This document shows, piece by piece, positions 1 to 12,896 of a stretch of DNA of 64,000 nucleotides. A program made the position numbers and the translations under genes. The notes under the pieces were generated by a model, which was not told the DNA's origin, did not search any database, and saw only the letters and a program-made list of their open reading frames with translations. Location: positions 15,368,947 to 15,432,946 of the forward strand of contig CP154957.1 of assembly GCA_039621445.1 (NCBI GenBank), written 5' to 3'. Positions within the stretch are counted from its first letter, which is position 1. Each line of letters opens with the position of its first letter. Source of the DNA: Euglena gracilis. Its lineage: Eukaryota; Euglenida; Euglenophyceae; Euglenales.

Positions 1-3000
1 AAAATGCGCATTTTTGAAAAATTGACAAAAATGCGCTATAAAATGCGAAAAAATGCGAAAAAATGCGAAACACATTCCCCCCCCTGGTGTTGTCACACCT
101 TATGTTTTCATGGCGGAGAATTTCCTCAAAATGTGAGGTTTCTTAATGGTGTTGAAAAGACTTTTGAGCACTTTTAACCCATTTTCTCGGATGTATTTTT
201 CAAAACTTTGATTTTTTTCGACTTTATTTATTCATGCAGCTGCATGTTAATCAATGTTTCTTCTTGCACGTGAATGAAGAAATTCTGGTTAATAGATTTT
301 CCCGCAAGCTAGTGAGGATTTTTCTCTAGCTGAGATGTGTGACAGTTGTTAGTGCCAACTCGATTTGGGCCATTGGCTGGGGTTTGTAAAACTGTGCTTG
401 GTTGCTTTGTGGATGAACTAGAAGAAATTCAGGAAATTTGGTGGAATAGATTTTTGAGTTTTGCACTGTGGAATGATTCCCTGTGGTTGGGTTGACCGAC
501 TCCATCCCCATCCCCATCCCAAACGTGTCCCGTTTCTTCTGCACATCGATTTTCAGGTCAAAAATTCTGGTGGACCCTTGCTCTTGGCAGTGCCCAAATA
601 ATATGGCTGGAGGGTAAGCCAAAGAAGGTTCCAGTAACCTGCCTCCCCTTTGTTTAAGGCAAAGGCCTTTTACGGCACGAAGAAGAAGTAGGGGGGAAAG
701 ATGGTTCCAGTAACTAGGTTATTTGGAGGGATTTACAGCCCTGCCCCTGATGCCTTGCCAGATTGTTTGGGGGGTGGGGTTACAGGAAAGCCTGGTGGGG
801 GTCGAGGTTTCCCGTACAGCCCTGGGGGATGCATAAGACACACTAAATGACGAATTTCATCAGCACTCCTATCACCTTGAAGAGAGATGCACAAGCAAGA
901 CGGTGAGGTAAGGTAATGGTGCCGGGTGTGCACTATTGGGGGCAGGCTTTAGTCCAAGGTTTTGCAGTGCCCTCCTCCCTGGAGGGTGCTGGACTGCAGC
1001 CAATCCAAATCTGGCTAGTGGAAATCCTAGTGGACCCCGGTCCGCTGGCAGGGCTTGGCAGTGAAAACTGGCACTGTCCTCCTAAGATGAGGGATGGTCC
1101 AAGGCACCCTCTTCCATAAACCTGGCTAACTTTTGCAGGTGTGCAAATTTGTAAATCATAATTTTTTTCAACATTTGCAATGCAAGTTTTTTCGGCTGTC
1201 CATTACGTGCAAGTACCATCAAGAGCTCAGCACCATTCAAAACCTTGTCCCCCAACCCCCCTAATTTCGGAAAGCGGGGGTGGGGGACCCCTCCGTCTGC
1301 CGGGGCAAAAAAAAATCTTCCGGCCCTTCGCGCCGGGTGTATTTTAGGACCCTCTTGAGGCTCAACATGAAATTTTGCACCCATGTGCACACGGACAGGA
1401 CCGGCGTCCGGGACGCCGGGTTCACGACAGAACCGGTGTCCCCCACCCCTTTTTTGATGTAGAAGTAGGTGGAAAGCAGGGGTCCCGACCACACCATTGC
1501 TGACTGACTGACTGACATTGGTGACTGACTGACTGGTTTTTTTGCTCCAGACCACCCAAGGGGGTGGGTCGGCCAGGAATGGCCGAAAGTGGCCACCCAA
1601 GGCGCCGGATAATTTTCTTTCGCACTTTGACCAAAATACATTGACTTTAGGCCATTTTGCCCCAAGTGGCCAAAGTGACCGGTAGGAAGTGGGTGACTGG
1701 GTTTCAAAAAGTGATTGATTAGTTTTTTTGAAAGTGGAAAGTGACCCCCCTCCCCCCCCAGGGGGTCAGTAAGCAATGGCGTGAGGACGTTTCCTTAAAA
1801 TCCTCATCATTTTTGAAATTTTTTTAAAAAAAGTTAATTTTTTGACCCTTAAAAAGGGTCAAAACAGCTAAGATGCGAGTCTGCCGCGCTGTTTTGGCAG
1901 GGGGGGGTGCGCTGGGCGGCCCTCGGAAAAAAATGCGCAAAAATGCGCAAAAAAATGGACAATGTGCAAAAATGGGGGGGAAATTGCAAAAAATGCACAA
2001 AAATTGCACAAAAATGCGCATTTTTGAAAAATTGACAAAAATGCGCTATAAAATGCGAAAAAATGCGAAAAAATGCGAAACACATTCCCCCCCCTGGTGT
2101 TGTCACACCTTATGTTTTCATGGCGGAGAATTTCCTCAAAATGTGAGGTTTCTTAATGGTGTTGAAAAGACTTTTGAGCACTTTTAACCCATTTTCTCGG
2201 ATGTATTTTTCAAAACTTTGATTTTTTTCGACTTTATTTATTCATGCAGCTGCATGTTAATCAATGTTTCTTCTTGCACGTGAATGAAGAAATTCTGGTT
2301 AATAGATTTTCCCGCAAGCTAGTGAGGATTTTTCTCTAGCTGAGATGTGTGACAGTTGTTAGTGCCAACTCGATTTGGGCCATTGGCTGGGGTTTGTAAA
2401 ACTGTGCTTGGTTGCTTTGTGGATGAACTAGAAGAAATTCAGGAAATTTGGTGGAATAGATTTTTGAGTTTTGCACTGTGGAATGATTCCCTGTGGTTGG
2501 GTTGACCGACTCCATCCCCATCCCCATCCCAAACGTGTCCCGTTTCTTCTGCACATCGATTTTCAGGTCAAAAATTCTGGTGGACCCTTGCTCTTGGCAG
2601 TGCCCAAATAATATGGCTGGAGGGTAAGCCAAAGAAGGTTCCAGTAACCTGCCTCCCCTTTGTTTAAGGCAAAGGCCTTTTACGGCACGAAGAAGAAGTA
2701 GGGGGGAAAGATGGTTCCAGTAACTAGGTTATTTGGAGGGATTTACAGCCCTGCCCCTGATGCCTTGCCAGATTGTTTGGGGGGTGGGGTTACAGGAAAG
2801 CCTGGTGGGGGTCGAGGTTTCCCGTACAGCCCTGGGGGATGCATAAGACACACTAAATGACAAATTTCATCAGCACTCCTATCACCTTGAAGAGAGATGC
2901 ACAAGCAAGACGGTGAGGTAAGGTAATGGTGCCGGGTGTGCACTATTGGGGGCAGGCTTTAGTCCAAGGTTTTGCAGTGCCCTCCTCCCTGGAGGGTGCT

Positions 3001-3985
3001 GGACTGCAGCCAATCCAAATCTGGCTAGTGGAAATCCTAGTGGACCCCGCCCGCTGGCAGGGCTTGGTAGTGAAAACTGGCACTGTCCTCCTAAGATGAG
3101 GGATGGTCCAAGGCACCCTCTTCCATAAACCTGGCCAACTTTTGCAGGTGAGCAAATTTGTAAATCATAATTTTTTTCAATATTTGCAATGCAAGTTTTT
3201 TCGGCTGTCCATTACGTGCAAATACCATCAAGAGCTCAGCACCATTCAAAACCTTGTCCCCCCAACCCCCCTAATTTCGGAAAGCGGGGGTGGGGGACCC
3301 CCCCTCCGTCTGCCGGGGCAAAAAAAATCTTCCGGCCCTTCGCGCCGGGTGTATTTTAGGACCCTCTTGAGGCTCAACATGAAATTTTGCACCCATGTGC
3401 ACACGGACAGGACCGGCGTCCGGGACGCCGGGTTCACGACAGAACCGGTGTCCCCCACCCCTTTTTTGATGTAGAAGTAGGTGGAAAGCAGGGGTCCCGA
3501 CCACACCATTGCTGACTGACTGACTGACATTGGTGACTGACTGACTGGTTTTTTTGCTCCAGACCACCCAAGGGGGTGGGTCGGCCAGGAATGGCCGAAA
3601 GTGGCCACCCAAGGCGCCGGATAATTTTCTTTCGCACTTTGACCAAAATACATTGACTTTAGGCCATTTTGCCCCAAATGGCCAAAGTGACCGGTAGGAA
3701 GTGGGTGACTGGGTTTCAAAAAGTGATTGATTAGTTTTTTTGAAAGTGGAAAGTGACCCCCCTCCCCCCCCAGGGGGTCAGTAAGCAATGGCGTGAGGAC
3801 GTTTCCTTAAAATCCTCATCATTTTTGAAATTTTTTTAAAAAAAGTTGATTTTTTGACCCTTAAAAAGGGTCAAAACAGCTAAGATGCGAGTCTGCCGCG
3901 CTGTTTTGGCAGAGGGGGGTGCGCTGGGCGGCCCTCGGAAAAAAATGCGCAAAAATGCGTAAAAAAATGCACAAAAAATGCGCTG
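1..3985. repeat. 2.01-kb unit in tandem (two copies)
   Basis: Bases 1-2010 recur at 2011 to about 3985 almost without change. The differences are a few substitutions and one- or two-base changes in C and G runs (for example near 1040 versus 3049). Each unit holds an A-rich aaaatgcg tract, a segment that also occurs near 16550-16690 downstream of the chromodomain retroelement, and a reverse-orientation copy of the GACTGACTGACT repeat. The open frames in it are identical between copies but show no recognisable protein and no codon bias, so I call none of them genes. Confidence 0.93.
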
Positions 3986-4259
3986 AATCTGTACATTCCT
4001 AAGGGAAAAAACACTTGAAAAATTTCCAACAATGAGCCCAAAAATTAAACCAAAATCACCAAAAACAGCTGAAATGAAGGCATTTTTGGTCAAAAAAAAA
4101 TGCATGAGCAAGGCGTCACTCTCTGTTCACCATAACCAACAATGTCAGCCATGATGCCCCTTACTTGTGACCAGGGGAGAAAGATTCGATGCGGGGGTCT
4201 CTGAAAACCCTAATGTCCTCATCATCATTGGATGAGCACCCACACCTCATCGCCCAAAG

Positions 4260-4590
4260 GTTTTTTCTTGAATATGGACAAAATGCCTCCAAAAAGTGTA
4301 AAAAAAGGTGGGGAAATGGAAAAAAAATGCGCAAAAAAAATGCGCAAAAAAATTCTTTCAAAAAGGGGCAGAACAGAGCACAAATCAAACAACATAACTC
4401 AGTGTCAATGCAACATTGGTCAAAGAGCAATTTGATAATATACAATCAAAATTAAAAAAATTAAACCAAAATGAAACTGCAACATATAAAAAAAAGCCGG
4501 AAATCCTTAAGAAGCAAAAAAATGCGCGAAAAAAAATCGAAAATGCGCAAAAAAATGCGCAAAAATGCGAAACGCATTTCCCCCCTGGTA
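4260..4590. repeat. A-rich aaaatgcgc tract
   Basis: Degenerate repetition of aaaaatgcgc and related words, the same simple motif that borders the 2-kb tandem units. No coding signal is visible between 3985 and 4830. Confidence 0.6.
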
Positions 4591-4834
4591 AATGTCTAAC
4601 GAACTCTATTGGTGCTAACTCAATCGGCCAATGGCCTCCTCCGGAGGCTGCAACCCCCCCCCCCCCCCCGCCGGACCCCTTGCCCAAAATAACGAAATCC
4701 CCTCTGTCCATAACCCTGACCCCAACCGTATCCCTATCCCTGACCCTGACACAAACTGTGTCTTTCCTGTCCCTTTTTACCTATCCAACCGATCTGCATG
4801 ACGGATGTGGCCTCGGCCTCCACCCAGCCATACA

Positions 4835-5160
4835 ATTTTTTACCGACCCCTGGGGGGGGGGAGGGGGTCACTCCACTTTTTTAAAAACCAGTCAGTCACT
4901 CATTTTCAAAAAACCAGCCAGTCACTACCCCCCCCCCCCGGTGGGTCGGCCACTCAGAAAAACGGCCACTTTCCAGTCACTTTAGGCCATTTTAGGCCAA
5001 AAAAATTTTCCTGGTGCCTTCGGCGCCGGAGTCACTCAAGCTACTTTTGCCCACTCCTGGCCGACCCCCCCCCCCGCCGTCCGGGCCAAAAACCAGTTAG
5101 TCACTCTGAAAAAAACCAATCACTCACCCCCCCGCGGGGGGGAGGAGGGGTAAGTCAGCG
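4835..5160. repeat. Interspersed repeat with CAGTCAGTCACT motifs
   Basis: Starts near taccgacccc and contains repeated ccagtcagtcact/ccagccagtcact words, C runs and a ggtgggtcggccact box. Reverse-orientation copies are at 1495-1775 and 3505-3785; further copies are near 35405-35700, 40580-40700 and 42665-42780. No protein is evident. Confidence 0.7.
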
Positions 5161-5469
5161 CTTAAGCAGTTGCCTGCACCCAGCACATTTTTCGAATTTT
5201 TGCAAAATGGGACGCTGTTGACAGTTTTGAGGGCGTTGCAATGTGTTTGCACGCATTTTCAGCCAATTTGGGAGAATCGAATTTTGGGGGCTCAAAATTC
5301 AAAAAAGGGGGGGGGTAATGCGGTTGATTGGAGGTCGGGCCGACAGTCTCACGGTTGCGGGGAATAACATAATAACATAACTTCGGTGGGTGCTGTTGCA
5401 CCGGGGGGGGGGGTCGATGCCAGTCTGGTCTGGTCAGCTGGTGGGTGCTGAAGCATCAGCAGCTGACGT

Positions 5470-6440
5470 GGTTCACAAAAGGCGTGTAAACCACAAAAAA
5501 CTTTTGGTGTCCAAAAATGAACCACAATTCCTTTTTTGGTGTCACAAACACAAACGAGCCTCAAAAGGTTGGTTGGTCTAGAAATTTTTCTGATTCAGAA
5601 TGATGAAAAATAAAGATTTTTACAGGATAATGGGCTTCACCTTCAGACACTTTACACACTTTTTGGTCTTTTGCAGAAATTTGCAGAACTTCAGGGAAAA
5701 CATATAAACTCATTCAAATTTGCAGAAGATAACTTGTTTGGAATGATTGTGATGGATACTGGAGTCGGTGCTTTATTAGCCATCCTCATTTCCGACCAGT
5801 TATCAGCCACTCCAGCGAGGTTGTCTGAGGCAGCAGGAAACAATTGCCGATACATACCAATTCATGAAAAAAATATTCTTCCAAAACGTGGTGTAGTAAA
5901 CTCTTTTGCCAATGCACATGTACGAGAGATCTGCAGCACGTAAAGGTGCAAAATTGCCGAAAATGGCAAAAAAAATGTTTAAAAAGGAACAAAAGGTCCC
6001 AAATTGCAATAGCATGGCCAATTATGCAAAAAAAATTTGTCGGTTTGATCCAAAATTTGTCCTGGTCAGCAAATTCGGCTCATTTTGCCCATTTTTGGCC
6101 AAAATTTGCACACCCAAAAGCCAAAAAAAAATTCTGTCCAGCCACCCTTGGGGCGGCTGCAATTTTATTAATCTCATTTATATGGGCAAGAGGGGGGTCC
6201 GGGGCTGGAAAAAGGCTGATGACTGGAAATGGCTGCTGGCTTGCTGGACCCCTGTGGGAGGGGGTCCACTTTGGCAGAAGCGACGTCCTGGTCAGCTGGG
6301 GTGGTAATAAAAAATTGGTGTCCACACATGAAGCACAAAAGAATGTTAGGTGTCCACACATGAAACACAAAAAAAACTTTTGGTGTCCACAAGTGAACCA
6401 CAAAAATATTTTGGTGTCCACAATGAACACAAAATGACAG
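5470..6440. repeat. Degenerate ttttggtgtccaca repeats
   Basis: Units of about 35 bases built on ttttggtgtccaca and gaaccacaaaa recur at 5475-5555 and four times in a row at 6310-6435. The sequence between them shows no gene beyond the open frame at 5671. Confidence 0.6.
5671..5943 (+). CDS. Unassigned 90-aa open frame, low GC3
   Basis: An open frame with a mixed protein-like composition, including a hydrophobic stretch (GALLAILISDQ) in the first half. Its third codon positions are AT-rich, unlike the GC3-rich exons elsewhere in the window, and I recognise no family. It could be a retroelement remnant or chance. An acceptor-like ttttgcag precedes it. Confidence 0.2.
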   Translation: MQKFAELQGKHINSFKFAEDNLFGMIVMDTGVGALLAILISDQLSATPARLSEAAGNNCRYIPIHEKNILPKRGVVNSFANAHVREICST

Positions 6441-6699
6441 CCTTGGTGTACCGCACAAAATGCATGCCTGCGAGGGCATTTGGGATAAATCAGTGCCGGT
6501 GGACGTGCACCGTTATCGGGTGGCTGGGAAACCACCTTCACGAGGTCCTCTATCTCTATCCTTTGTGGGACCTGTCACCAGACCAGAATTGGCCCCGTAA
6601 CAAGAGGTGTTGGAAGAGACGGTGTGGTCAGTTGAACCCCTTCAGAAGGCAGTGAAAAGTGGTTGTTGGAGGGCCAAATGAGGCCGCTTGTTTTTCCTC

Positions 6700-7150
6700 C
6701 ATTGGTGGTTCATTTGCGCAAAAACGCCCGTCACGTTGTTCGCAGGCGCATATGCACAAATGAACCACTTGTGAATTTCTGGGATTCCTGCAGGTGGTTC
6801 ATTGCGCCTTGGCGCCCACGAAAAACGTGAGTAACACTTTAGTGCACATGAAGCGATCTATCAGCGTTTGACTGTGTATGTTGCCACATTTATCGACCAT
6901 TCAGAACCTATGAACGTTATTTTGTTCGTGCGAGTTTTGTGATCCCATGGACTAACACCGTCGATAAACAGTGTGGCACATCCACCAAATTGTGTTTCTC
7001 GACGGTCCGCTGGTTCGCGCCGTCACGGCCTTTTTCACACATTTATTGACAAATGTCAGTTCATGGACATAAAGGAAACCCTTAAAAGACAAAATTGTGT
7101 TTATTGTTGTTATGCGCATTGGCTCTCATAAACACAATTTTGTCCTGCAA
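6700..7150. repeat. Small inverted repeats
   Basis: Arms ggtggttcatttgcgc and gcacaaatgaaccac face each other at about 6703-6772. A second hairpin at 7089-7146 has arms gacaaaattgtgttta and taaacacaattttgtc. No gene is seen here. Confidence 0.6.
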
Positions 7151-7309
7151 GAGTTGCGCTTCTTCTTCTGGGGTTTTTGCAACAAACTGGTTGTGTGAAT
7201 CCCGGGCATAACTTGGTGGGAGTCACCCATCCCTTTCGTTCCCTGCGAACCCAATTTCTTCCCCTCTTCGCATCCCTTGACAAATACCCCGCACCAACCT
7301 TCCTTCCCC

Positions 7310-7770
7310 TGAACCCCCCCAATAATAAGACCCCCCCCAAAATAAGACCCCCCTTGGCCGATCGAGCAAAACTCCAAAATTAAGACCTCTCCCAAAAGAC
7401 CCGCCCTGACGGCGCAAAGTGCCAAAGACGGTGAAAGCTTTATCTGAAACATCACCAAAAACCCCAATTTCACACACAAAAATGATGAAAATGATGAAAT
7501 GAAAAATGAAAAATGATAAAATTTCAGATTTTTTGAAGCACAAAAAGACATACTGAATGTCAACTTGGTCCAATTTACACATGGCGCGAAGCGCCGAAGG
7601 AAATTTTTTTATGCTTTTGGGAACCTGAAAAAATAAAAAATGATGTCTTTTCCGGCCCAGGTCGGTCAAGAAAAAAACCCCAAAAAAGACCTCCCCAAAA
7701 AATAAGACCCTCCTTGGAGGCTTCCAGCAGCGGACCCAAAAATAAGACTCAGGTCTTATTTTTGAGGGGG
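7310..7770. repeat. aataagaccccc repeat region
   Basis: Several copies of aataagacccccc, and an inverted pair around 7735-7770 (aaaataagac ... gtcttattttt). The same word family recurs at 54620-55030. Nothing coding is supported. Confidence 0.55.
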
Positions 7771-8269
7771 TTAGGTCCTTCCAGCTTTGCCACATCACAC
7801 CCACACACCTTGGCACTTCCTCCCCGCATTTTCACCACATCAAAAACACCACACCGACGCGCTGCAAGAGAAGCAGTCCAGCAAACACCCAGGACGTACA
7901 CTGCCGGCAGTTTGTACCCGGGAAAACAGCCAAATGGAGTAAAAAGGGTATAAAAGCCCATTCCTTTGCCTCTGTCTTGCATTTTCTTCACCACCGAGGA
8001 GGAAGGTCCGGGGGTTTTGACACGCGAAGCCCATTTCCAAACCCCCCTAAAACGCCATTTTTCTCCAAAATCCAGGGATCACATCGCCAAACAGAGAATT
8101 TTGCTCATCTTTTGCACTCTCATGTTGCCATGTTTTCAATCCCCTTGGAGCAACACAACCGAAACAAAAATTTTGTAAATTTGCGCATATGCGCAAACCA
8201 ACACAAAAAAGCTTCAATGTGAATCTGGCCGCCTAAATCAACCGTTGTCATTGTAAATCGAAAACCGCT

Positions 8270-8625
8270 GTTGTTCGGAACAAAACTTCAATAATCACTG
8301 GGTATACCTTTTTGGCGCGAAGCGCCGAAAATTTTTGAAAATTGCCTTTAACAGGCCTGATTTTGGGGGGGTCCCCTCGGGGGGGGTCCCGTGCCACCCT
8401 GGGTGGGTGGGGGGGACCCCCCATCCCCCCCGGGGGTCTTAAAAAGAAGCCTGGGACAGACCCTTGCTGTGGGCGGACTGCATTGCTGTTGGACAACCTC
8501 CGGTGTCCAACAGACAGTCAGCGCCTCCGGCGCGGGACCCCCCCGGGGGGGTTTGGCCCGGACCCACCCACGCACCCCCTCCCCCCCCCCCGGGCGGTCT
8601 GCTGACTTAAAAAGAAGCCTGGTCT
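8270..8625. mobile_element. Relative of the 52.6-kb TIR intron (rearranged halves)
   Basis: Bases about 8300-8456 match the 3' half of the minus-strand intron 52608-52875: a gggtatacc box, gcgaagcgccgaaaatttttgaa, aattgcctttaac, the accctgggtgggtggg block and the terminal cttaaaaagaagcctg. Bases about 8516-8618 resemble the half read from the other end, again finishing in cttaaaaagaagcctg. The two halves flank about 60 bp of unrelated sequence. This looks like a rearranged or nested copy of the same element family. Whether the short middle segment is coding is unclear. Confidence 0.7.
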
Positions 8626-10600
8626 GTGCAGGCTTTTTCATCAGATGGGGAGGGGGGGCCCTCACCCACCCAGCGGGTGTGGGACAACCCCCAGAGGATG
8701 CCCCCAAAACTCAAATCGTCCAAGGGCGTTTCCCAAATCTTACTAAAACCTACACCCCAGCCTCCAACCTGGGACCGCTCCCCAGGGTTCAACCCCAGAT
8801 GCACCCACCCACTCGCCCACCCACCCCCTCCCACCCGGGTGGGGGGAGGAGGGTTTTCCGAGCAGGGGTTCTCACAGCTGGCACCCTTGATCCTTGGAAC
8901 AAATTGACAAATTCTCGTAAAGAAATGACAGAGGTCATGAAACATTTTAAAAAGATTTCCTTAACGTGTTGACAGGGTTTTTTGAATTTTTTTTGACAGA
9001 GTTTTTGGAACAAAAATGACATTTAATTTTGAAACTTTTTGACATAATTCATGAAACAACCCCACTTCACAAAATGCCACACGACTGTTTGTTTTTTCCC
9101 AAAAAATAATGTGAATGCTGTCAAAACTTTCAAATGATTTTTGAAAAATTCAAAAAAAAAACTCTGGCAAAAAGTTCCAAAACCCTGTTCTTTTGATTTT
9201 TTTTAAAAGATAAATCCGATCCAACAATGGGGACATTGGCTGGAAGGACCCGGGGGGGGGGGGTCCAGCAGGCCAGCCGGAAAAAGGTGCTGGCTGGACC
9301 CCTTAGTTGCACAAAAGCGTCTTGTCTGTTAATGGCCGGTGATTCCGCTCAGCCTGCTGTGAGCTGACTGGAACCCCAGGGGACCCAGGGGGTGTCTGGC
9401 GGACTGATGCCCCCCAAAAAATTCCGCAAACATCCAAAATCCAGCTAAGTCGGGATGTTTTAACCAAAAATTTGAGGTGAAAACCCAAAAATCCTTCAAA
9501 GACGGGATTTCTTTGGCCTTTTTGACCCTTTTTCAAAAAAATTTCGGCACTGTACACCGAAAAATTTTTGGTCCTGCCTGGCTTCGCTGGGCCGGAATCA
9601 ACTTTGCCCCCTCCGTTCTGCAGCCGACTGGCAAGTGGTGGCTGGAATAAGGTGCTGGCTGCTAGCCCCCCCCCCCCTGGGGATGGGGTCCCCTCCAGCT
9701 TGAAAAAAACTCCTCAAATTCCACAGTTTAGGTGCGATGGCGGGCCTCAATCAAAAACTCTTTTCAACAGCAACTCAGCGGTGCCAATAACTTCCAACCA
9801 CGCTTCATTACTCCATATTTCTCATTATTTTTGTATTGTATTTCCAATACGAAATATCCATTCTGAATTTCAGCTGTTCCGGGCGCCAGTATCTCTCAGT
9901 AGCTGCGAAGTCATTTCCAGTGAGATTTAGCCCAGAAAAAGAAAAGGCTTGCTTGGAATTTGGACACTCGATCACACGTGAAACACAACGGATTTGCCAG
10001 CAAAATGCCATGTAAAACACAAAGGATTCCTGCCAAAAAGAACCCTTGGTCAGTTGAGAAACGAAAGAGATTTGCCCGCCAAGACGGGTTGGTAACGCAA
10101 GGGGTTTTATTATTTTGGAGCCTCGGAAAGAGATGCAGCTTTAACCTTGCTCAAAAATTGGGAAGAATAAGCCAAAAAAATATGAGTTTTTGAGGGGTGG
10201 GCCGACACTAAGTCGACCCTGGGCCCACCCCACAACCACCCCCCCCCCCCACCCACTCCACAGTTGCGAGGGGGGGTCGATCTTGGCAAACTTTGCCAAC
10301 CTACACGACTGTGGGCTGACCCTAGAGTCCGCCCATTGCCCCACACCCCCAGGTCAGATCCGGGAGCCCATAAACACAACCAAAGAGGAATTGTTGTGCC
10401 TTTCAAAAAAATGACACTCAAACTTTCGCTGGTGCCATTGAGTAGCAATGCCATTGGGTGGCAACTTTGGAATTCTGAACTGAGGACAGACAAAATGTAG
10501 AATGTGGTCGTCCATGAGGTCGTGAACTGAATCCTTTTCTGTATATTTTCAGCTTCCAGGGAGGGGAACAAAACAGATTCACGAGAGAGAGATGAAGCTG
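8625..10600. other. Repeat-rich stretch without a supported gene
   Basis: Contains C/G-run blocks and gctggctggacccc-type repeats around 9240-9305 and 9640-9700. The same repeat family is seen near 6200-6290, 34395-34440, 59895-59955 and 60190-60235. I see no open frame with codon bias. Confidence 0.5.
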
Positions 10601-10642
10601 GACTTGAATTGACCACACATCTGCACACACACACTCACACAC

Positions 10643-10807
10643 CCTTGCTCTCAACGTTGCAACTTGCTCCTGCAGCTCGAGCTCCGAAATGCGCACTTGC
10701 AGCTGTGATTTGACAGCCCTGACTCCTCCATTGCTCCAAAGGGGAGGGGGAGAGGTCCTCATGAGAACCTCACGGGCCAGCGCATCCCGCTCTTGCAGAG
10801 GAGCATC
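10643..10807 (-). CDS. Candidate coiled-coil protein fragment, two exons
   Basis: Two minus-strand pieces, about 10769-10807 and 10643-10702, read as heptad-like coiled coil (LQERDALARE, then LQVRISELELQEQVATLRA). A GAG|GTTC donor at 10768 and a cACAG|CTG acceptor at 10703 join them in phase 0 across about 66 bp and keep the heptad register. A second GT donor (AGG|GTGTGTGAG) follows the second exon. The upstream boundary is uncertain: CTGTCCAT|GAT would fit the nonconventional rule. Neighbouring exons were not found and the function is unknown. Confidence 0.4.
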
Positions 10808-11701
10808 ATGGACAGGCACAAATGGAAGATTTGCCAGATGAATGCAAAAAAAAAATTGAAAAAAACACCCCAACTTGTGCATCATGCAGGCACCGATTGG
10901 GGACAAGGCAGTACAGTTGGTCAAACCTTGGGACCCCCCCTCCCCCCCCCTGTACAGTTCCAACCCCCCCCTCCCGGGACCCCCCCTCCCCCCCACTTCC
11001 AACCCGATGAATTTTTTTTTAAAAAAGGCTTGTTTTTTTGAAACAAAAAAAACATGCTTTTTTAAGGGGGTGTTTCGGGTCGCGGGGGGGGAGGGGGGTC
11101 ATGGGGGGTCACGGGGGAAGTATGACACTTTGCAGGTAGCCGGGAGGCAACTTCCATGACGTGGCATCGTGATAAAATTGGTCATTTTTTGAAAAGGGAA
11201 TTTTGTTAGGATTTTCTTGACCAACACGTTTTTGGGATGAAGTTTGGGCCATTTTTGACAAAATTCCGTTTTGGGTGGGGAAATGCACCAGTTTTTGGCA
11301 CTTCTTTCAGGGGAAAAGATTTTTGGCCATTTTTGGGTGTGAAGGTGCATTGGGCGGACATGAAAGTTCATTGTTTTTTTTCAAAAAAATGCTTTTAAAA
11401 AAAGAATGGCGAAGGATCGATCCTTGGGTCACGGGGGGGTCAGGGGGGGGGGGGGCACGGGGGAACCCCCTAAGAAAAAAATATGTTTTTTTAAAAAAAA
11501 CAAAAAAAACCTCATGGGGGTTTGGGGGAATTTTTTTGAAACTTTTTTTAAAAAAAAAGTCTTTTCATCTCTGCAGCTTCGTAGTCCGTTAAAAGTGCTG
11601 GAAAAATTAAAAATACGTCACTTTTGATGACCCAAAAAATTACCTTAAAACCTTTTCCTCAAAAAATGGCCATTTTGCAAGGAAAAAAGTCAAATTTTTG
11701 G

Positions 11702-11900
11702 GTACTTGTTCGCTAAGAGACCGCCAGTGAAATTTCTCTAAATCGGTTATTATGGGGTTAATTGAAAGAGTAGGGTTAGGTGCGCACATGGCCATGTAGC
11801 GCAAAATGGCCATGTGCGCACCTAACCCTACTCCTTCAATTAACCCCATAATAACCGACTTAGAGAAATTTCACTGGCGGTCCCTTAGCGAACAAGTACC
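11702..11900. repeat. Long foldback hairpin, copy 1
   Basis: A left arm of about 95 bases starting ggtacttgttcgctaag pairs with a right arm ending cttagcgaacaagtacc. Mismatches are few. The centre is tggccatgtagcgcaaaatggcca. Confidence 0.9.
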
Positions 11901-12896
11901 AATTTTTGCTTTTTTAAAAAAGAAAACATGTCTTTGTGTGTGTTTTTTTTGGAAAAAAACATATTTTTTTGTTCTTTGTTGAAAAACAAAAAAACGTCAA
12001 CCCTGGCTCAATTCCGCATGGTGTGCCAAAAAGACACACCCCAACTTGTGCATCATGCAGGCACCGATTGGGGACAAGGCAGTACAGTTGGTCAAACCTT
12101 GGGACCCCCCCCTGTACAGTTCCAACCCCCCCTCCCGGGACCCCCCCCTCCCCCCCACTTCCAACCCGATGAATTTTTTTTAAAAAAGGGCTTGTTTTTT
12201 TGAAACAAAAAAACATGCTTTTTTAAGGGGGTGTTTCGGGTCGCGGGGGGGGAGGGGGGTCATGGGGGGTCACGGGGCGGGCGGGGGGTCACGGGGGAAG
12301 TATGACACTTTGCAGGTAGCCGGGAGGCAACTTCCATGACGTGGCATCGTGATAAAATTGGTCATTTTTTGAAAAGGGAATTTTGTTAGGATTTTCTTGA
12401 CCAACACGTTTTTGGGATGAAGTTTGGGCCATTTTTGACAAAATTCCGTTTTGGGTGGGGAAATGCACCAGTTTTTGGCACTTCTTTCAGGGGAAAAGAT
12501 TTTTGGCCATTTTTGGGTGTGAAGGCGCATTGGGCGGACATGAAAATTCATTGTTTTTTTTTAAAAAAAATGCTTTTAAAAAAAGAATGGCGAAGGATCG
12601 ATCCTTGGGTCACGGGGGGGTCACGGGGGTGTAACTGGGGGGGGGGGGCACGGGGGTAGTACCCCTTGAGAAAAAATATGTTTTTTTAAAAAAAACAAAA
12701 AAAACCTCATGGGGGTTTGGGGGAATTTTGTTTGAAACTTTTTTTTCAAAAAAAGACTTTTCATCTCTGCAGCTTCGTAGTCCGTTAAAGGTGCTGGAAA
12801 AATTAAAAATACGTCACTTTTGATGACCCAAAAAATTACCTTAAAACCTTTTCCTCAAAAAATGGCCATTTTGCAAGGAAAAAGGTCAAATTTTTG

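Noticed and set aside
2336-2632. Identical 98-codon frames in both tandem units
   Set aside because: Identity comes from the duplication; the translation has no domain and no codon bias.
1-3985. The two 2-kb copies as LTRs of one retroelement
   Set aside because: They are directly adjacent with no internal region and no pol between them; a tandem duplication is simpler.
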